Source of the DNA: Chelatococcus sp. HY11
Lineage (GTDB): Bacteria; Pseudomonadota; Alphaproteobacteria; Rhizobiales; Beijerinckiaceae
Reading direction: 5' to 3'
DNA: 64,000 nucleotides
Assembly (NCBI RefSeq): GCF_018398335.1
Contig: NZ_JAHBRX010000001.1
Span: forward strand, 4,084,001-4,148,000
The notes beneath the pieces were generated by a model. It saw nothing but the letters and a program-made list of their open reading frames with translations. It did not search any database and was not told the origin of the DNA. Both the position numbers and the translations under genes were made by a program. Shown here in pieces: positions 26,203 through 34,688 of the stretch (the stretch's first letter is position 1; every line of letters starts with the position of its first letter).

Positions 26203-27579
26203 TCAGCCCGCGGCTTCGGCTTGCAGCGCGAGCGGCATGCTCGCCATCTCGCCCTGGACCTGTGCGCCGAGGGGCGGGACGCGATCGTCGAGTTCATCCG
26301 TGGTCAATGCCGCGCTCTCGCGGAGCAGCATCACGCAGCCGGCGCTGATAATGGCGACAGCGACGACGTAGATCTGAACAGCGGTTATTCCGCCGACGGC
26401 ATTGAGCTGCACCGCAATCATGGGCGCCATGCCGCCGCCGAGGATAGATCCAAGCTGCTGACCCACGCCCGCGCCGGTGTAACGGACCCGGGTGTCGAAC
26501 TGCTCGAGCATGAATGCGCCAAGCGGGCCATAGGCAGATGTCATGAATGTGCCGATGGCGATGGCCGTGATGAAGGCCATGGGCGTGCCGAGATCGATCA
26601 GCCAGAACATCGGCCAGATCCAGAGCATCCAGCCGAAATAGAAGGGCAGGATGACCCGCTTGCGGCCGACGCTGTCCGACAGCCAGGAGAATGCCACGAC
26701 ACCGACCGCGAGTGTCAGACCGCCAACGAGTTGTGCGATCAATGCGATCTGCGTTGTGTCGCCGAGGGATGGCAGCCCCTTTGCGTGCGCCAGCGTGTAG
26801 GTGGTCACGATGAAAAAGACGGTGTTGTTCAGGATATAGGCGCCGGCCACCAGAAACAGCGGCCTTTTGTAGCGGAGCATGATCGTCATCAGCGGCTGCC
26901 GCTCGATACGCCCTTCCTTCTGCGCTTTCTCGAAGGCGGGCGTCTCGTGCAGCGTCTGGCGGATCACCCAACCGACAACGATGAGAACAATGCTCAGCAG
27001 GAAGGGAATGCGCCAGCCCCAGTCGGCGAATTGCTCCGCGCTCATCATCCCCCGCACCGCGAGGAATACGCCGTTCGCCATGAGCAGGCCGGCGGGGCTG
27101 CCGAACTGAGCCCAGCTCACATAGAGACCGCGCCGCTTGTGGGGTGCGTATTCGGCGGTCATGAGGGCGGCGCCACCCCATTCTCCACCGATGCCAAGCC
27201 CCTGTATGAAGCGGAGCGCCACGAGGACGAGCGGGGCCGCGATGCCGATACTTTCATAGTTGGGGAGAAGGCCGACGGCAAAGGTGCCGATGGCCATCAG
27301 CATCAATGAAATCACCAGTGCCTTTTTCCGCCCTACGCGGTCACCGTAGTGCCCGAAGAGCGCCGCGCCGATCGGCCTCGCGATGAACCCGACGCCAAAT
27401 GTGGCGAAGGCGGCGAGCATCGCCGATGTATCGGACATGCCGGGAAAGAATTGCGGGCCGAGAACCAGTGCAGCCGCTATTCCGTAGATGTAGAAATCGT
27501 ACCACTCGATCGCTGTGCCTACGAGGCTGGCCAGAACGACATGCGTCGGCCTGGAGTGGGGGGCTAGCGCTACAGCCAT
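26203..27579 (-). CDS. MFS transporter, metabolite:H+ symporter family
   Basis: About 458 residues, 12 transmembrane segments. The family hallmarks are GTAIEWYDFYIYGIAAALV at the start, GDRVGRKKALVISLMLMAIG (the MFS signature loop between TM2 and TM3), ALRFIQGLGIGGEWGGAALM and, in the C-terminal half, WLSDSVGRKRV. These are typical of ShiA/ProP/KgtP-like symporters for organic acids. Start ATG at 27579 has GAGGGA five bases ahead; the extra 54 codons to 27741 are not family-like. No catabolic neighbour reveals the substrate. Confidence 0.9.
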   Translation of the reverse strand: MAVALAPHSRPTHVVLASLVGTAIEWYDFYIYGIAAALVLGPQFFPGMSDTSAMLAAFATFGVGFIARPIGAALFGHYGDRVGRKKALVISLMLMAIGTFAVGLLPNYESIGIAAPLVLVALRFIQGLGIGGEWGGAALMTAEYAPHKRRGLYVSWAQFGSPAGLLMANGVFLAVRGMMSAEQFADWGWRIPFLLSIVLIVVGWVIRQTLHETPAFEKAQKEGRIERQPLMTIMLRYKRPLFLVAGAYILNNTVFFIVTTYTLAHAKGLPSLGDTTQIALIAQLVGGLTLAVGVVAFSWLSDSVGRKRVILPFYFGWMLWIWPMFWLIDLGTPMAFITAIAIGTFMTSAYGPLGAFMLEQFDTRVRYTGAGVGQQLGSILGGGMAPMIAVQLNAVGGITAVQIYVVAVAIISAGCVMLLRESAALTTDELDDRVPPLGAQVQGEMASMPLALQAEAAG

Positions 27580-28520
27580 ATATCCCTCTTTCATCGGTTG
27601 ATGCGCGGTCCAGACCAAGCAAGAGGGCATGAGCACTCGAGCCGCAGATGAGTCATTCAGCGGCGGGCGTATCTTGCGTGTCCATTGCGCGGCATTATTG
27701 CGAGGATCGGGCGCAAATCCTTGTCCACTGCGGCGCCCCATTGGCGCGATGCAGTACGCGTCGCGACGTCATGGCGCGTTGCATCCTGCGCCATTCGCCG
27801 TGCAGCTATTGACGGATGTACAGCGGAAATATGTAAAGAGGAGGGATCAGATACTTTCGGAAAATTAAGATTCGCGGAGAATGGCTTAGTTTCTTGTTTC
27901 GCGCAATTTTCTGTGGGTAATAGTTGCCCCGCTTCGGCAGCGGCGCTGCTATATATATCAGCAATTTATACGCAATAATATCGTATATTTGTCCGAATAT
28001 GAGATATAACGCGCCGTTCAATGGCTTCTGCAGTGGTAGAGTGGACGTGCAGGCGGAAAACAGGGGACGCTGAGCGACATCGGCCCATTTGGAGCGCGAG
28101 TGTGGTCGCATCAGATCATGGCAGGCGCCGTGCTGCCGCGAACGACAAGACGAATGGATAATTCTCGCAGCTGTAGATGGCGGCGTCGCGTGGGGATGCT
28201 GTGCGTCTTCCGAAGGCTCTGGCCGCGACGTGCGGCAACGGCGGCGACAAAGGTGGGCTCCTGTCGCATTCCACCGCAGATCTGCCCATGGGCTCGGCAT
28301 CGACGAAGCTACGATGTGCGGCGACTACTATTATCTGAAGTCGCTCGCTGCATTGCGTGGGTGCAAACTCATTTAAGCAGGAGCGCAAAGTCGTGGTGCA
28401 TTCCGGGGCTTTACTTCAAGCCGATTGATATTAACTGCATTGCTCGACGGAGCGCGCAAGCCGCATGGCTTTCCGCCGTACGAAAAGGTCCAGTGAAGCG
28501 GAACGATCGGCAGGCACGAC
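27580..28520. other. 0.94-kb gap without a recognised gene
   Basis: Only short overlapping open frames with unrecognisable, arginine-rich or mixed products are found here. An AT-rich patch (about 27940-28010) stands in the middle. The left end must hold the MFS promoter and the right end the promoter of the LLM gene, but no clear -35/-10 pair was identified. It may contain remnants of a decayed gene or a small RNA; nothing in the bases proves either. Confidence 0.4.
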
Positions 28521-29552
28521 ATGGCAAAGCATCTGGAACTCGGGCTTGACACTTTTGGTGACGTGACGCGTCGGGCGGACGGCTCTTTTTTGCCGCAGGC
28601 CGAGGTCATCCGTAATCTCGTCGACGAGGCCGTGCTCGCTGACCAGCTCGGCATCGACTTCATTGGTGTGGGTGAGCACCATCGCGCCGACTTCGCGGTC
28701 TCCGCGCCGGAGGTGGTGCTAGCGGCGATTGCCGCGCGCACCAGCCAGATCAGGCTCGGGTCCGCGGTCACGGTCCTGAGTTCGGACGATCCGATCCGCG
28801 TCTTCCAGCGCTTCGCGACAGTCGACGCGCTCTCGAAGGGCCGTGCGGAGGTGATCCTCGGCCGGGGCTCCTTCACGGAGTCTTTTCCGCTGTTCGGGTT
28901 TGAACTCCGCGACTACGAGCGGCTGTTCGAGGAGAAGCTTGATCTCTTCGCGGCGCTCCTGAAGCAGGATGCCGTGACGTGGCAGGGGACGACGCGTCCC
29001 CCGCTCAGGGATCAGCGGGTCTATCCGCAGGTCGAACACGGTACGCTCAAGACCTGGATCGGCGTGGGGGGAAGCCCCGAATCGGTCGTTCGCGCGGCCC
29101 GCTACGGCCTGCCGCTGATGCTCGCCATCATCGGCGGAGATCCCGCGCGGTTCCGCTCCTATGTGGACCTCTACGGGCGTGCCTGCCAGCAACTTGAGCA
29201 GCCCCTGCCTCCGATCGGCGTGCATTCGCCGGGCTATGTCGCGGATACGGACGCCAAGGCGCAGGAGGAGCTGTTTCCCGACTACAAGCGCATGCGCGAC
29301 CAGATTGGTGCGGAACGCGGCTGGCCGCCTATGGGTGAGGGGGAGTTCAAGCAGGAGGTGGCGCGTGGGTCGCTCTATGTGGGCTCGCCGGAGACCGTGG
29401 CGCGGAAGATCGCGGCGACCGCCAAGGCGCTCAACATCACCCGCTTCGATATGAAATACAGTGCCGGACCCCTGCCGCACGATAAGATGATGCGAAGCAT
29501 CGAACTCTATGGGAGCAAGGTTGTGCCCATGGTGCGCGACATGCTGGCGTGA
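28521..29552 (+). CDS. LLM-class flavin-dependent oxidoreductase
   Basis: 343 residues, luciferase-like TIM barrel. LELGLDTFGDVT opens the barrel, GIDFIGVGEHHRADFAVSAP, TSQIRLGSAVTVLSSDDPIRV and GRAEVILGRGSFTESFPLFG are family blocks, and RDNLLPH-type C-terminal residues are replaced by LYVGSPETVARKIAATAKALN, the usual late helix. Members use FMN or F420 to oxidise varied substrates. It stands alone between a long gap and a small membrane protein gene; the substrate is unknown. Confidence 0.87.
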   Translation: MAKHLELGLDTFGDVTRRADGSFLPQAEVIRNLVDEAVLADQLGIDFIGVGEHHRADFAVSAPEVVLAAIAARTSQIRLGSAVTVLSSDDPIRVFQRFATVDALSKGRAEVILGRGSFTESFPLFGFELRDYERLFEEKLDLFAALLKQDAVTWQGTTRPPLRDQRVYPQVEHGTLKTWIGVGGSPESVVRAARYGLPLMLAIIGGDPARFRSYVDLYGRACQQLEQPLPPIGVHSPGYVADTDAKAQEELFPDYKRMRDQIGAERGWPPMGEGEFKQEVARGSLYVGSPETVARKIAATAKALNITRFDMKYSAGPLPHDKMMRSIELYGSKVVPMVRDMLA

Positions 29553-29720
29553 TGCGCGCCGCGAGCCTCTTGCGACCCTCGTCGTGCATCGTTAGATCTG
29601 GACGCTGAGCATCCGGTCGCGCAGATGAGCCTCGCTCCTGTGCGACCGGATGGAGCTATTGGATCGGTGGCGGGAGGCCGGCTAATCGCGTCGGGCCGTC
29701 TGGAGGATGATTTCGCGCGA

Positions 29721-30041
29721 ATGCGTGCACTGCTTCGCTTCATCGGCTTTATCCTCCTGACCGGTGGCTTCGTCGCTTTCGTCATTGACGGGGCGCGGGG
29801 CATTGCCAATAGCCAGTTCGTCTCCACCTCTCTGGCCACCACGCTCGAGGCGGCGCTGCCGTCCCTTTTCCCGCACTTCCTGCCTTGGATGAGCGCGCAT
29901 CTGCCGGAGACGGCGCAGCGGCTTGTTACGGGCAGCATACTGACCTTGCCGACCTCGGCTGTTGGAGCCATTCTTGGCATCCTGCTGTTATGGCTTGGTC
30001 GGCGACCGGCGGATCCGTTCCTGTTCAAACCCTTGCGATGA
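29721..30041 (+). CDS. Small membrane protein, hypothetical
   Basis: About 106 residues if started at ATG 29721; the frame continues upstream to 29625 without conserved look. Two hydrophobic segments ([16 protein letters not shown] near residues 7-22 and [19 protein letters not shown] near 78-96) enclose a loop with [18 protein letters not shown] lies 14 bases before the ATG, a long spacing. Similar small two-helix proteins precede msrA in other alphaproteobacteria only by my recollection of general layout, so no function is given. Confidence 0.6.
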   Translation: MRALLRFIGFILLTGGFVAFVIDGARGIANSQFVSTSLATTLEAALPSLFPHFLPWMSAHLPETAQRLVTGSILTLPTSAVGAILGILLLWLGRRPADPFLFKPLR

Positions 30042-30105
30042 GGGGCGGCAGGATCTCGCGCCGCGTCGCGGGCCTTCCCACATGTCCGGCATGAGGAGAA
30101 GCATC

Positions 30106-30756
30106 ATGGGATTGTTCCGCAGATCATCGGCTCTGCCTGGTGCCAACGAGGCTCTTCCGGGCCGCTCGGAGCCCATCGCCACCGCCCAGACGCATTTCGT
30201 GAGTGGACATTTTCTGGCCGGTCCCCATCCGGAAGGCAGCAAGCAGGTGCTGTTCGGCATGGGCTGTTTCTGGGGGGCGGAGCGGAAGTTCTGGAGCCTG
30301 CCCGGGGTCTATGTGACGGCCGTCGGCTATGCGGGCGGGGTCACGCCCAATCCGACCTACGAAGAGGTCTGCAGCGGCCTTACCGGGCACACGGAAGTTG
30401 TGCAGGTCGTCTATCAGAGGGGTGTCGATCTCGCGGACCTGCTGCGCGTGTTCTGGGAGAATCATGATCCCACGCAGGGCATGCGGCAGGGCAACGACAT
30501 TGGTACCCAATATCGTTCGGCGGTCTATGTGAGCGGGGAGGCCGAGCTTGCGCTCATCGAGGCGACACGGCGGACCTATGGCGAGGCGCTCAGGCTGGCG
30601 GGTTATCCCCCGATCACGACGGAGATAGCGGACCGTCCGCCCTTCTATTTCGCGGAAGCCTATCACCAGCAGTATCTGGCGAAGAATCCCGCCGGCTACT
30701 GTGGCCTCGGCGGGACCGGCGTGAGCTGCGCCATCGGCACGGGTATCGCAGCCTAG
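30106..30756 (+). CDS. msrA: Peptide-methionine (S)-S-oxide reductase
   Basis: About 216 residues. The catalytic Cys is in [14 protein letters not shown] (about residue 54), followed by [19 protein letters not shown] and [23 protein letters not shown], the MsrA core. The C-terminal [12 protein letters not shown] provides the resolving Cys pair. It reduces methionine sulfoxide in damaged proteins using thioredoxin. ATG 30106 has AGGAGA six bases ahead; the upstream extension of the frame overlaps the previous gene. N-terminal 40 residues before the domain carry no secretion signal, so cytoplasmic. Confidence 0.95.
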   Translation: MGLFRRSSALPGANEALPGRSEPIATAQTHFVSGHFLAGPHPEGSKQVLFGMGCFWGAERKFWSLPGVYVTAVGYAGGVTPNPTYEEVCSGLTGHTEVVQVVYQRGVDLADLLRVFWENHDPTQGMRQGNDIGTQYRSAVYVSGEAELALIEATRRTYGEALRLAGYPPITTEIADRPPFYFAEAYHQQYLAKNPAGYCGLGGTGVSCAIGTGIAA

Positions 30757-30865
30757 CGTCACGCGGATTACATATAGCTGGCGCAACCCATGGATTGGGC
30801 CGGGTGGGTTTGATGGTCAAGGGGCACCACGCTTATGTGGCGGCCCCTTTTGTGATGGAGACCTT

Positions 30866-31366
30866 ATGATCGAGAGAGTGCTGGAGCGCTTCCTGTTCGC
30901 TAGCCGGTGGCTGCTCGCGCCTTTTTACGTCGCGCTGGTGTTGGGTCTTGCGGGGCTTCTCATCAAGACGATGCTGGAACTCGTGCATTTTCTGCCGATG
31001 GTGTTCTCCGGCAAGGAATCCGACATCATCCTCGGTATCCTGACCCTGGTCGACCTGACCTTCACCGGTTCGCTCGTCGTGATCGTGATTTTCTCAGGCT
31101 ACGAGAACTTCGTGTCGAAGATCGACGCGAATGATCACAAGGACTGGCCGGAATGGATGGGCAAGATCGACTTTTCTGGCTTGAAGCTCAAGCTGATGTC
31201 CTCGATCGTCGCCATCTCCGCGATCCAGCTTCTCAAGGCCTTCATGAATGTCGCCAATGTGAGCGATCGCGAATTGATGTGGCTTGTCGGCATTCACGTC
31301 GTCTTCGTCGGCTCCGGTGTCTTCCTCGCGCTGACGGATCGCATCGCCGGTGAAAAGGCGAAGTGA
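30866..31366 (+). CDS. YqhA-like UPF0114 membrane protein
   Basis: 166 residues with four hydrophobic segments (LLAPFYVALVLGLAGLLIK, IILGILTLVDLTFTGSLVVIVIFSG, LMSSIVAISAIQLLKAFM and LMWLVGIHVVFVGSGVFLAL). The RFLFASRWLLAPFY start, YENFVSKID and DWPEWMGKIDFSGLKLKL stretches match the UPF0114/YqhA family found widely in proteobacteria. Function is not established. It is a single gene followed by a terminator-like hairpin. Confidence 0.9.
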   Translation: MIERVLERFLFASRWLLAPFYVALVLGLAGLLIKTMLELVHFLPMVFSGKESDIILGILTLVDLTFTGSLVVIVIFSGYENFVSKIDANDHKDWPEWMGKIDFSGLKLKLMSSIVAISAIQLLKAFMNVANVSDRELMWLVGIHVVFVGSGVFLALTDRIAGEKAK

Positions 31367-31375
31367 CTTGGCATT

Positions 31376-31394
31376 CAGGCCCCGACGGGGCCTG
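31376..31394 (+). terminator. Hairpin after the yqhA-like gene
   Basis: CAGGCCCC-GAC-GGGGCCTG gives an 8-bp perfect stem ten bases after the stop, followed by ATTT only. Likely an intrinsic terminator with a weak tail. Confidence 0.65.
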
Positions 31395-31483
31395 ATTTGC
31401 GGTTCCCGTTTTCTATCCCTCCCCTGACAACGGCAAAAGGAATGGGCTTTCCCGGACGCGGCGCTCTAACCTCTTTTATTTCA

Positions 31484-31528
31484 AGCATAATCTTATCGAT
31501 CCTCGTTTCACTCCGGTCGGATTATGCT
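31484..31528 (-). repeat. AGCATAATC/GATTATGCT palindrome at the 3' end of mepA
   Basis: Perfect 9-bp arms AGCATAATC (31484-31492) and GATTATGCT (31520-31528) around a 27-base spacer, abutting the mepA stop codon. It resembles the short palindromes scattered between genes in Rhizobiales and could terminate mepA transcription; copies elsewhere cannot be counted from this window. Confidence 0.55.
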
Positions 31529-32521
31529 CTAGTTCCGGGCTGACGCTGCCGCGCTATCGATCACCGCGCGGCACTGGGCGGGCAAGTCCGCCACCATCAG
31601 GGGCGGCGCGGGCTTGTATGGCTTCGGCCGGCGGGCTTCGGCGCTGAACCACCAGTCGAGTTCCGCCCCGCAACCGTCGCTCGTCGGCGGCGGTGCCTGC
31701 CGGCGGCACGCCGTCTCGCCCGCCGGGCAGGCGAGACGGATGTGGAAATGGTAGTTGTGCCCGGGCGTCGGCCGGATCTTCGAGAGCCAGCGGCGGTCTG
31801 AACCCGCGTCACGGCACAGCGCGCGCTTGATGGCGGGATTGACGAGCACCCGCTCCACCTGCCGATAGGAGGCGGCGGTTTTCAAGAGCGCCATATGGCT
31901 GGGCGTCCAGCGTGACGGATCGATGTCGTTCCAGTCGCTTCTCACCACGTTGATGGCGGAGACTTCCTCGCGGGCGCCGGCACTGAGACGGCCCGCCGGC
32001 ATGCCAGTCAGCCAGATGTCGGCGTCGAGGCCGATCTGGTGGGAGGCGTGGCCCGTCAGCATGGGGCCGCCGCGCGGCTGGCCCATATCGCCGACAAGAA
32101 TGCCCGGCCAGCCGGTGGTCGACGGCACCTTGGCGGCGAAGTTCTGCAGGAATTCAACGAGCGCGGGGTGGCCCCAGTTGCGGTTGCGCGACAGCCGCAT
32201 GACCTGCCACGTCGGGCCGTCCGGCGGCAGCATGACGCCGCCGGAGAGGCAGCCGAGAGAGTAGAAGCCGAAAACGGCGGCCTGCCCAGCCGACGGTAGA
32301 GGGATGGTTCCGAAGCGCCTTTGGGCTGCATCCGCGGGCAGCTTGGACAGGGCAGCCTTCCGGCGGGCGGCCTCTTCGGCCGCATTTTCCTGGGCATGGG
32401 AGGTTTGATGGCTCACGACAGTGGTAAGTGCCATGATAAGTCCGGCGAGCGCCAACCGCCTGAACGTGCGGCCTGCCCCTGTGCCACCCACGGGCCGAAA
32501 AGGCGTCATCGTCATTCGCAA
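31529..32521 (-). CDS. mepA: Penicillin-insensitive murein endopeptidase
   Basis: 330 residues, LAS-type metallopeptidase family M74. After a signal peptide (about 44 residues, LALAGLIMALTTVVSHQTSHA), the zinc ligands appear in GHASHQIGLDADIWLTG (His and Asp) and HNYHFHIRLACP (His-x-His), with paired Cys residues (CLSGG, CRDAG, CPAG, CRRQ, CGAE) typical of the periplasmic enzyme. It cleaves D-Ala-meso-DAP cross-links in peptidoglycan. Three close in-frame Met codons at the start. The leader has a pair of 19-base direct repeats. Confidence 0.94.
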   Translation of the reverse strand: MRMTMTPFRPVGGTGAGRTFRRLALAGLIMALTTVVSHQTSHAQENAAEEAARRKAALSKLPADAAQRRFGTIPLPSAGQAAVFGFYSLGCLSGGVMLPPDGPTWQVMRLSRNRNWGHPALVEFLQNFAAKVPSTTGWPGILVGDMGQPRGGPMLTGHASHQIGLDADIWLTGMPAGRLSAGAREEVSAINVVRSDWNDIDPSRWTPSHMALLKTAASYRQVERVLVNPAIKRALCRDAGSDRRWLSKIRPTPGHNYHFHIRLACPAGETACRRQAPPPTSDGCGAELDWWFSAEARRPKPYKPAPPLMVADLPAQCRAVIDSAAASARN

Positions 32522-32541
32522 GCACTCCCTCTCTCAGCCTG

Positions 32542-32581
32542 TTCCCAAGGCGAAACGACGTTTTCCCAAGCCGAAACGAGG
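32542..32581 (-). promoter_or_regulatory. Direct repeats in the mepA leader
   Basis: TTCCCAAGGCGAAACGACG (32542-32560) and TTCCCAAGCCGAAACGAGG (32563-32581) are 19-base copies differing at two positions and set 21 bases apart, i.e. two helical turns, 21 to 60 bases upstream of the mepA ATG. Two sites on one face of DNA is the pattern of tandem regulator binding. Confidence 0.5.
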
Positions 32582-32813
32582 TGGGCCATACCGAATCAGC
32601 CATCTCCCCCGGCCGCCACCACCTGCGGCGGCCTTTCGGCAATTGCCTGATAAATATGCCTTTTCTTCGATCGTAAGGCGTGGGCTTTTCTGCCGGCCGC
32701 CCGCATTCTATGACGATTGGCTTCGATCTTTCCAATTGCTCCGGGCGATGCACCGTTTCCCCGGCCTTCACCACAGACATTGTTCGGCATAAGCCATTTG
32801 CTGCGAGCCCATT

Positions 32814-33905
32814 ATGAGCTGGTCCCCCCAACAAGATGATGCCCTGAAAGCGGTGGCCGCATGGCTGAAGCGGCGGGACGCGCAGGTCTTCCGCCTGTTC
32901 GGTTTCGCCGGCACGGGCAAGACGACGCTTGCCCGGCATATCGCGGAGGGCATCGACGGGGATGTCGCCTTCGGCGCCTTTACCGGCAAGGCGGCCTCGG
33001 TGCTGCGTTCCAAGGGCTGCGAGGGGGCGACCACCATCCACAGCCTGATCTATCGCTCGCGCGGCTCGAAGGAGGAGGGGCCTTCCTTCGTCATCAACCG
33101 GCAGAGCGCGGCCGCGGACGCCGAGCTCATCATCATCGACGAATGCTCGATGGTGGACGAGGAGCTGGGGCGTGACCTCCTCTCCTTCGGCGTTCCGGTG
33201 CTCGTGCTCGGCGATCCCGCGCAGCTGCCGCCGGTGAAGGGCGGCGGCTTTTTCACCGAAGCCGAGCCCGACCTGATGCTGACCGAGGTACACCGGCAAG
33301 CCCGAGATAACCCGATCATCCACATGTCGATGGTGGTGCGCGAGGGTGGAAGCCTCACGCACGGCCAATTCGGCGAGAGCCGCGTGATCTCGCGCCGCGA
33401 CATTGACGCGCCGGCCGTGATGCGCGCCGATCAGGTCTTGCTGGGCATGAACAAGACACGCCGGATGTATAACGCCCGCATGCGATCGCTTCTGGGCTTC
33501 CGGGATGCGATGCCCGCCGCCGGTGAGAAGCTCGTCTGCCTCAAGAACAACAAGACCAAAGGGCTTTTCAATGGCGGCACCTGGCTCATCAAGCAGCTCA
33601 AGGGCGAGCAGAAGGGCCTGGTGAAGATGGACGTCACACCGGATGATGAGACCGCGCGTCGTACGACAGAGGTCAGCGTGCCACGGGAATTCTTCGAGGG
33701 CGAGGAGGAGAACGTTCCGTTCGCCATCCGTCGCAATGCCGATGAATTCACCTATGGCTATGCGCTTACGGTGCACAAGGCGCAGGGCTCGCAGTGGGAT
33801 GAGGTGGTCCTCTTTGACGAAGCCTTCGCCTTCCGCGAGCACGCCAGCCGCTGGCTCTATACCGGTCTCACGCGCGCGGCGGAGCGCATTACTATTGTTT
33901 CCTAG
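32814..33905 (+). CDS. RecD-like SF1B DNA helicase / AAA ATPase
   Basis: 363 residues, starting at ATG 32814. Walker A GFAGTGKTTLA (about 29-39), motif II LIIIDECSMVDEE, motif III VLVLGDPAQLPPV, and motif V/VI YGYALTVHKAQGSQWDEV with WLYTGLTRAAERI at the C-terminus are those of RecD/TraA-type 5'-3' helicases with a UvrD_C_2 tail. It is short, lacking the N-terminal domain of RecD, like the stand-alone exodeoxyribonuclease V alpha-like ATPases of alphaproteobacteria. Lone gene; a role in DNA repair or processing is inferred. Confidence 0.88.
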   Translation: MSWSPQQDDALKAVAAWLKRRDAQVFRLFGFAGTGKTTLARHIAEGIDGDVAFGAFTGKAASVLRSKGCEGATTIHSLIYRSRGSKEEGPSFVINRQSAAADAELIIIDECSMVDEELGRDLLSFGVPVLVLGDPAQLPPVKGGGFFTEAEPDLMLTEVHRQARDNPIIHMSMVVREGGSLTHGQFGESRVISRRDIDAPAVMRADQVLLGMNKTRRMYNARMRSLLGFRDAMPAAGEKLVCLKNNKTKGLFNGGTWLIKQLKGEQKGLVKMDVTPDDETARRTTEVSVPREFFEGEEENVPFAIRRNADEFTYGYALTVHKAQGSQWDEVVLFDEAFAFREHASRWLYTGLTRAAERITIVS

Positions 33906-34141
33906 AATTGTTCAATAATGTGACGCGTGCAGCGCCAACTGTATAGAAACTCTCCGCATCAATGCTTTTCAGATTGGTTTCATTTAAATCTATATGCGAG
34001 ATTGGATGAATTGATGGCGTCTTCACACCATGGTGATGACATAGTGTTGAAAGCCATGTGATCGTGGCTTGCAAATTCGGCACCTCACCGCAGTTATGCT
34101 TCTCCATATCTTTCATGGGCAGGCGCGCAGGAGGCGCTTTC

Positions 34142-34615
34142 ATGGCTGTTGACCACATGTCGCGAACGAATCCATCACGGGCCGGTGCTGGCGGGCTTGT
34201 CATTCCAGCGCTCGGTGGTCTCTGGGCCGCTCTTACGGTTCCGGCGGACGTCATTCTGCGGATCGTCACGGGCATCGCGCTGGTGGCCCACGGCTGGGGC
34301 AAGGTGATCAACCCGTTCGGCGCGGTCGACATGGTCGAGCGTATCGGCTTTGTCCCAGGAATGCTGTGGTCGCCTCTGCTGTCATTCAGCGAGTTCGGAA
34401 CAGGCGTGCTGCTAATTCTTGGCTTCCTGACGCGTCCGGCCGCCATCGTGGCACTCATCATCCTGTTGGTCACCATCTACTTCCATTGGATCATCCTGGG
34501 TCAGGGCTACATGGGCTCGGAAAAGTCCATCCTGTGGTCGGCGATGCTGCTTGCTATCATCGCGCGCGGCGGCGGCGCACTGTCGGTCGATCGCGCCATC
34601 GGCCGCCAGGTTTGA
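34142..34615 (+). CDS. DoxX-family membrane protein
   Basis: About 157 residues with four hydrophobic segments. The signature VILRIVTGIALVAHGWGKVINPFG (about residues 38-60), FSEFGTGVLLILGFLTRPAAIVALIIL and FHWIILGQGYMGSEKSILWSAMLLAIIARGGGALSVDRA mark DoxX/DoxD-type quinol oxidase-like subunits. Function of most members is unknown; some take part in redox stress responses. Start ATG 34142 follows CAGGAGGCG. The gene ends before a two-way terminator. Confidence 0.88.
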   Translation: MAVDHMSRTNPSRAGAGGLVIPALGGLWAALTVPADVILRIVTGIALVAHGWGKVINPFGAVDMVERIGFVPGMLWSPLLSFSEFGTGVLLILGFLTRPAAIVALIILLVTIYFHWIILGQGYMGSEKSILWSAMLLAIIARGGGALSVDRAIGRQV

Positions 34616-34640
34616 GAGCTCTCGCTCCGCGCAAAAAACA

Positions 34641-34667
34641 ATGGCCGGGCATTGCCCGGCCATTTTT
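34641..34667. terminator. Bidirectional terminator between doxX and maeB
   Basis: ATGGCCGGGC-ATT-GCCCGGCCAT is a 10-bp perfect stem flanked by AAAAAAC on the left and TTTTTA on the right, placed between convergent genes, so it serves both strands. Confidence 0.9.
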
Positions 34668-34688
34668 ATCGTGAGTGGGAATGCAACT

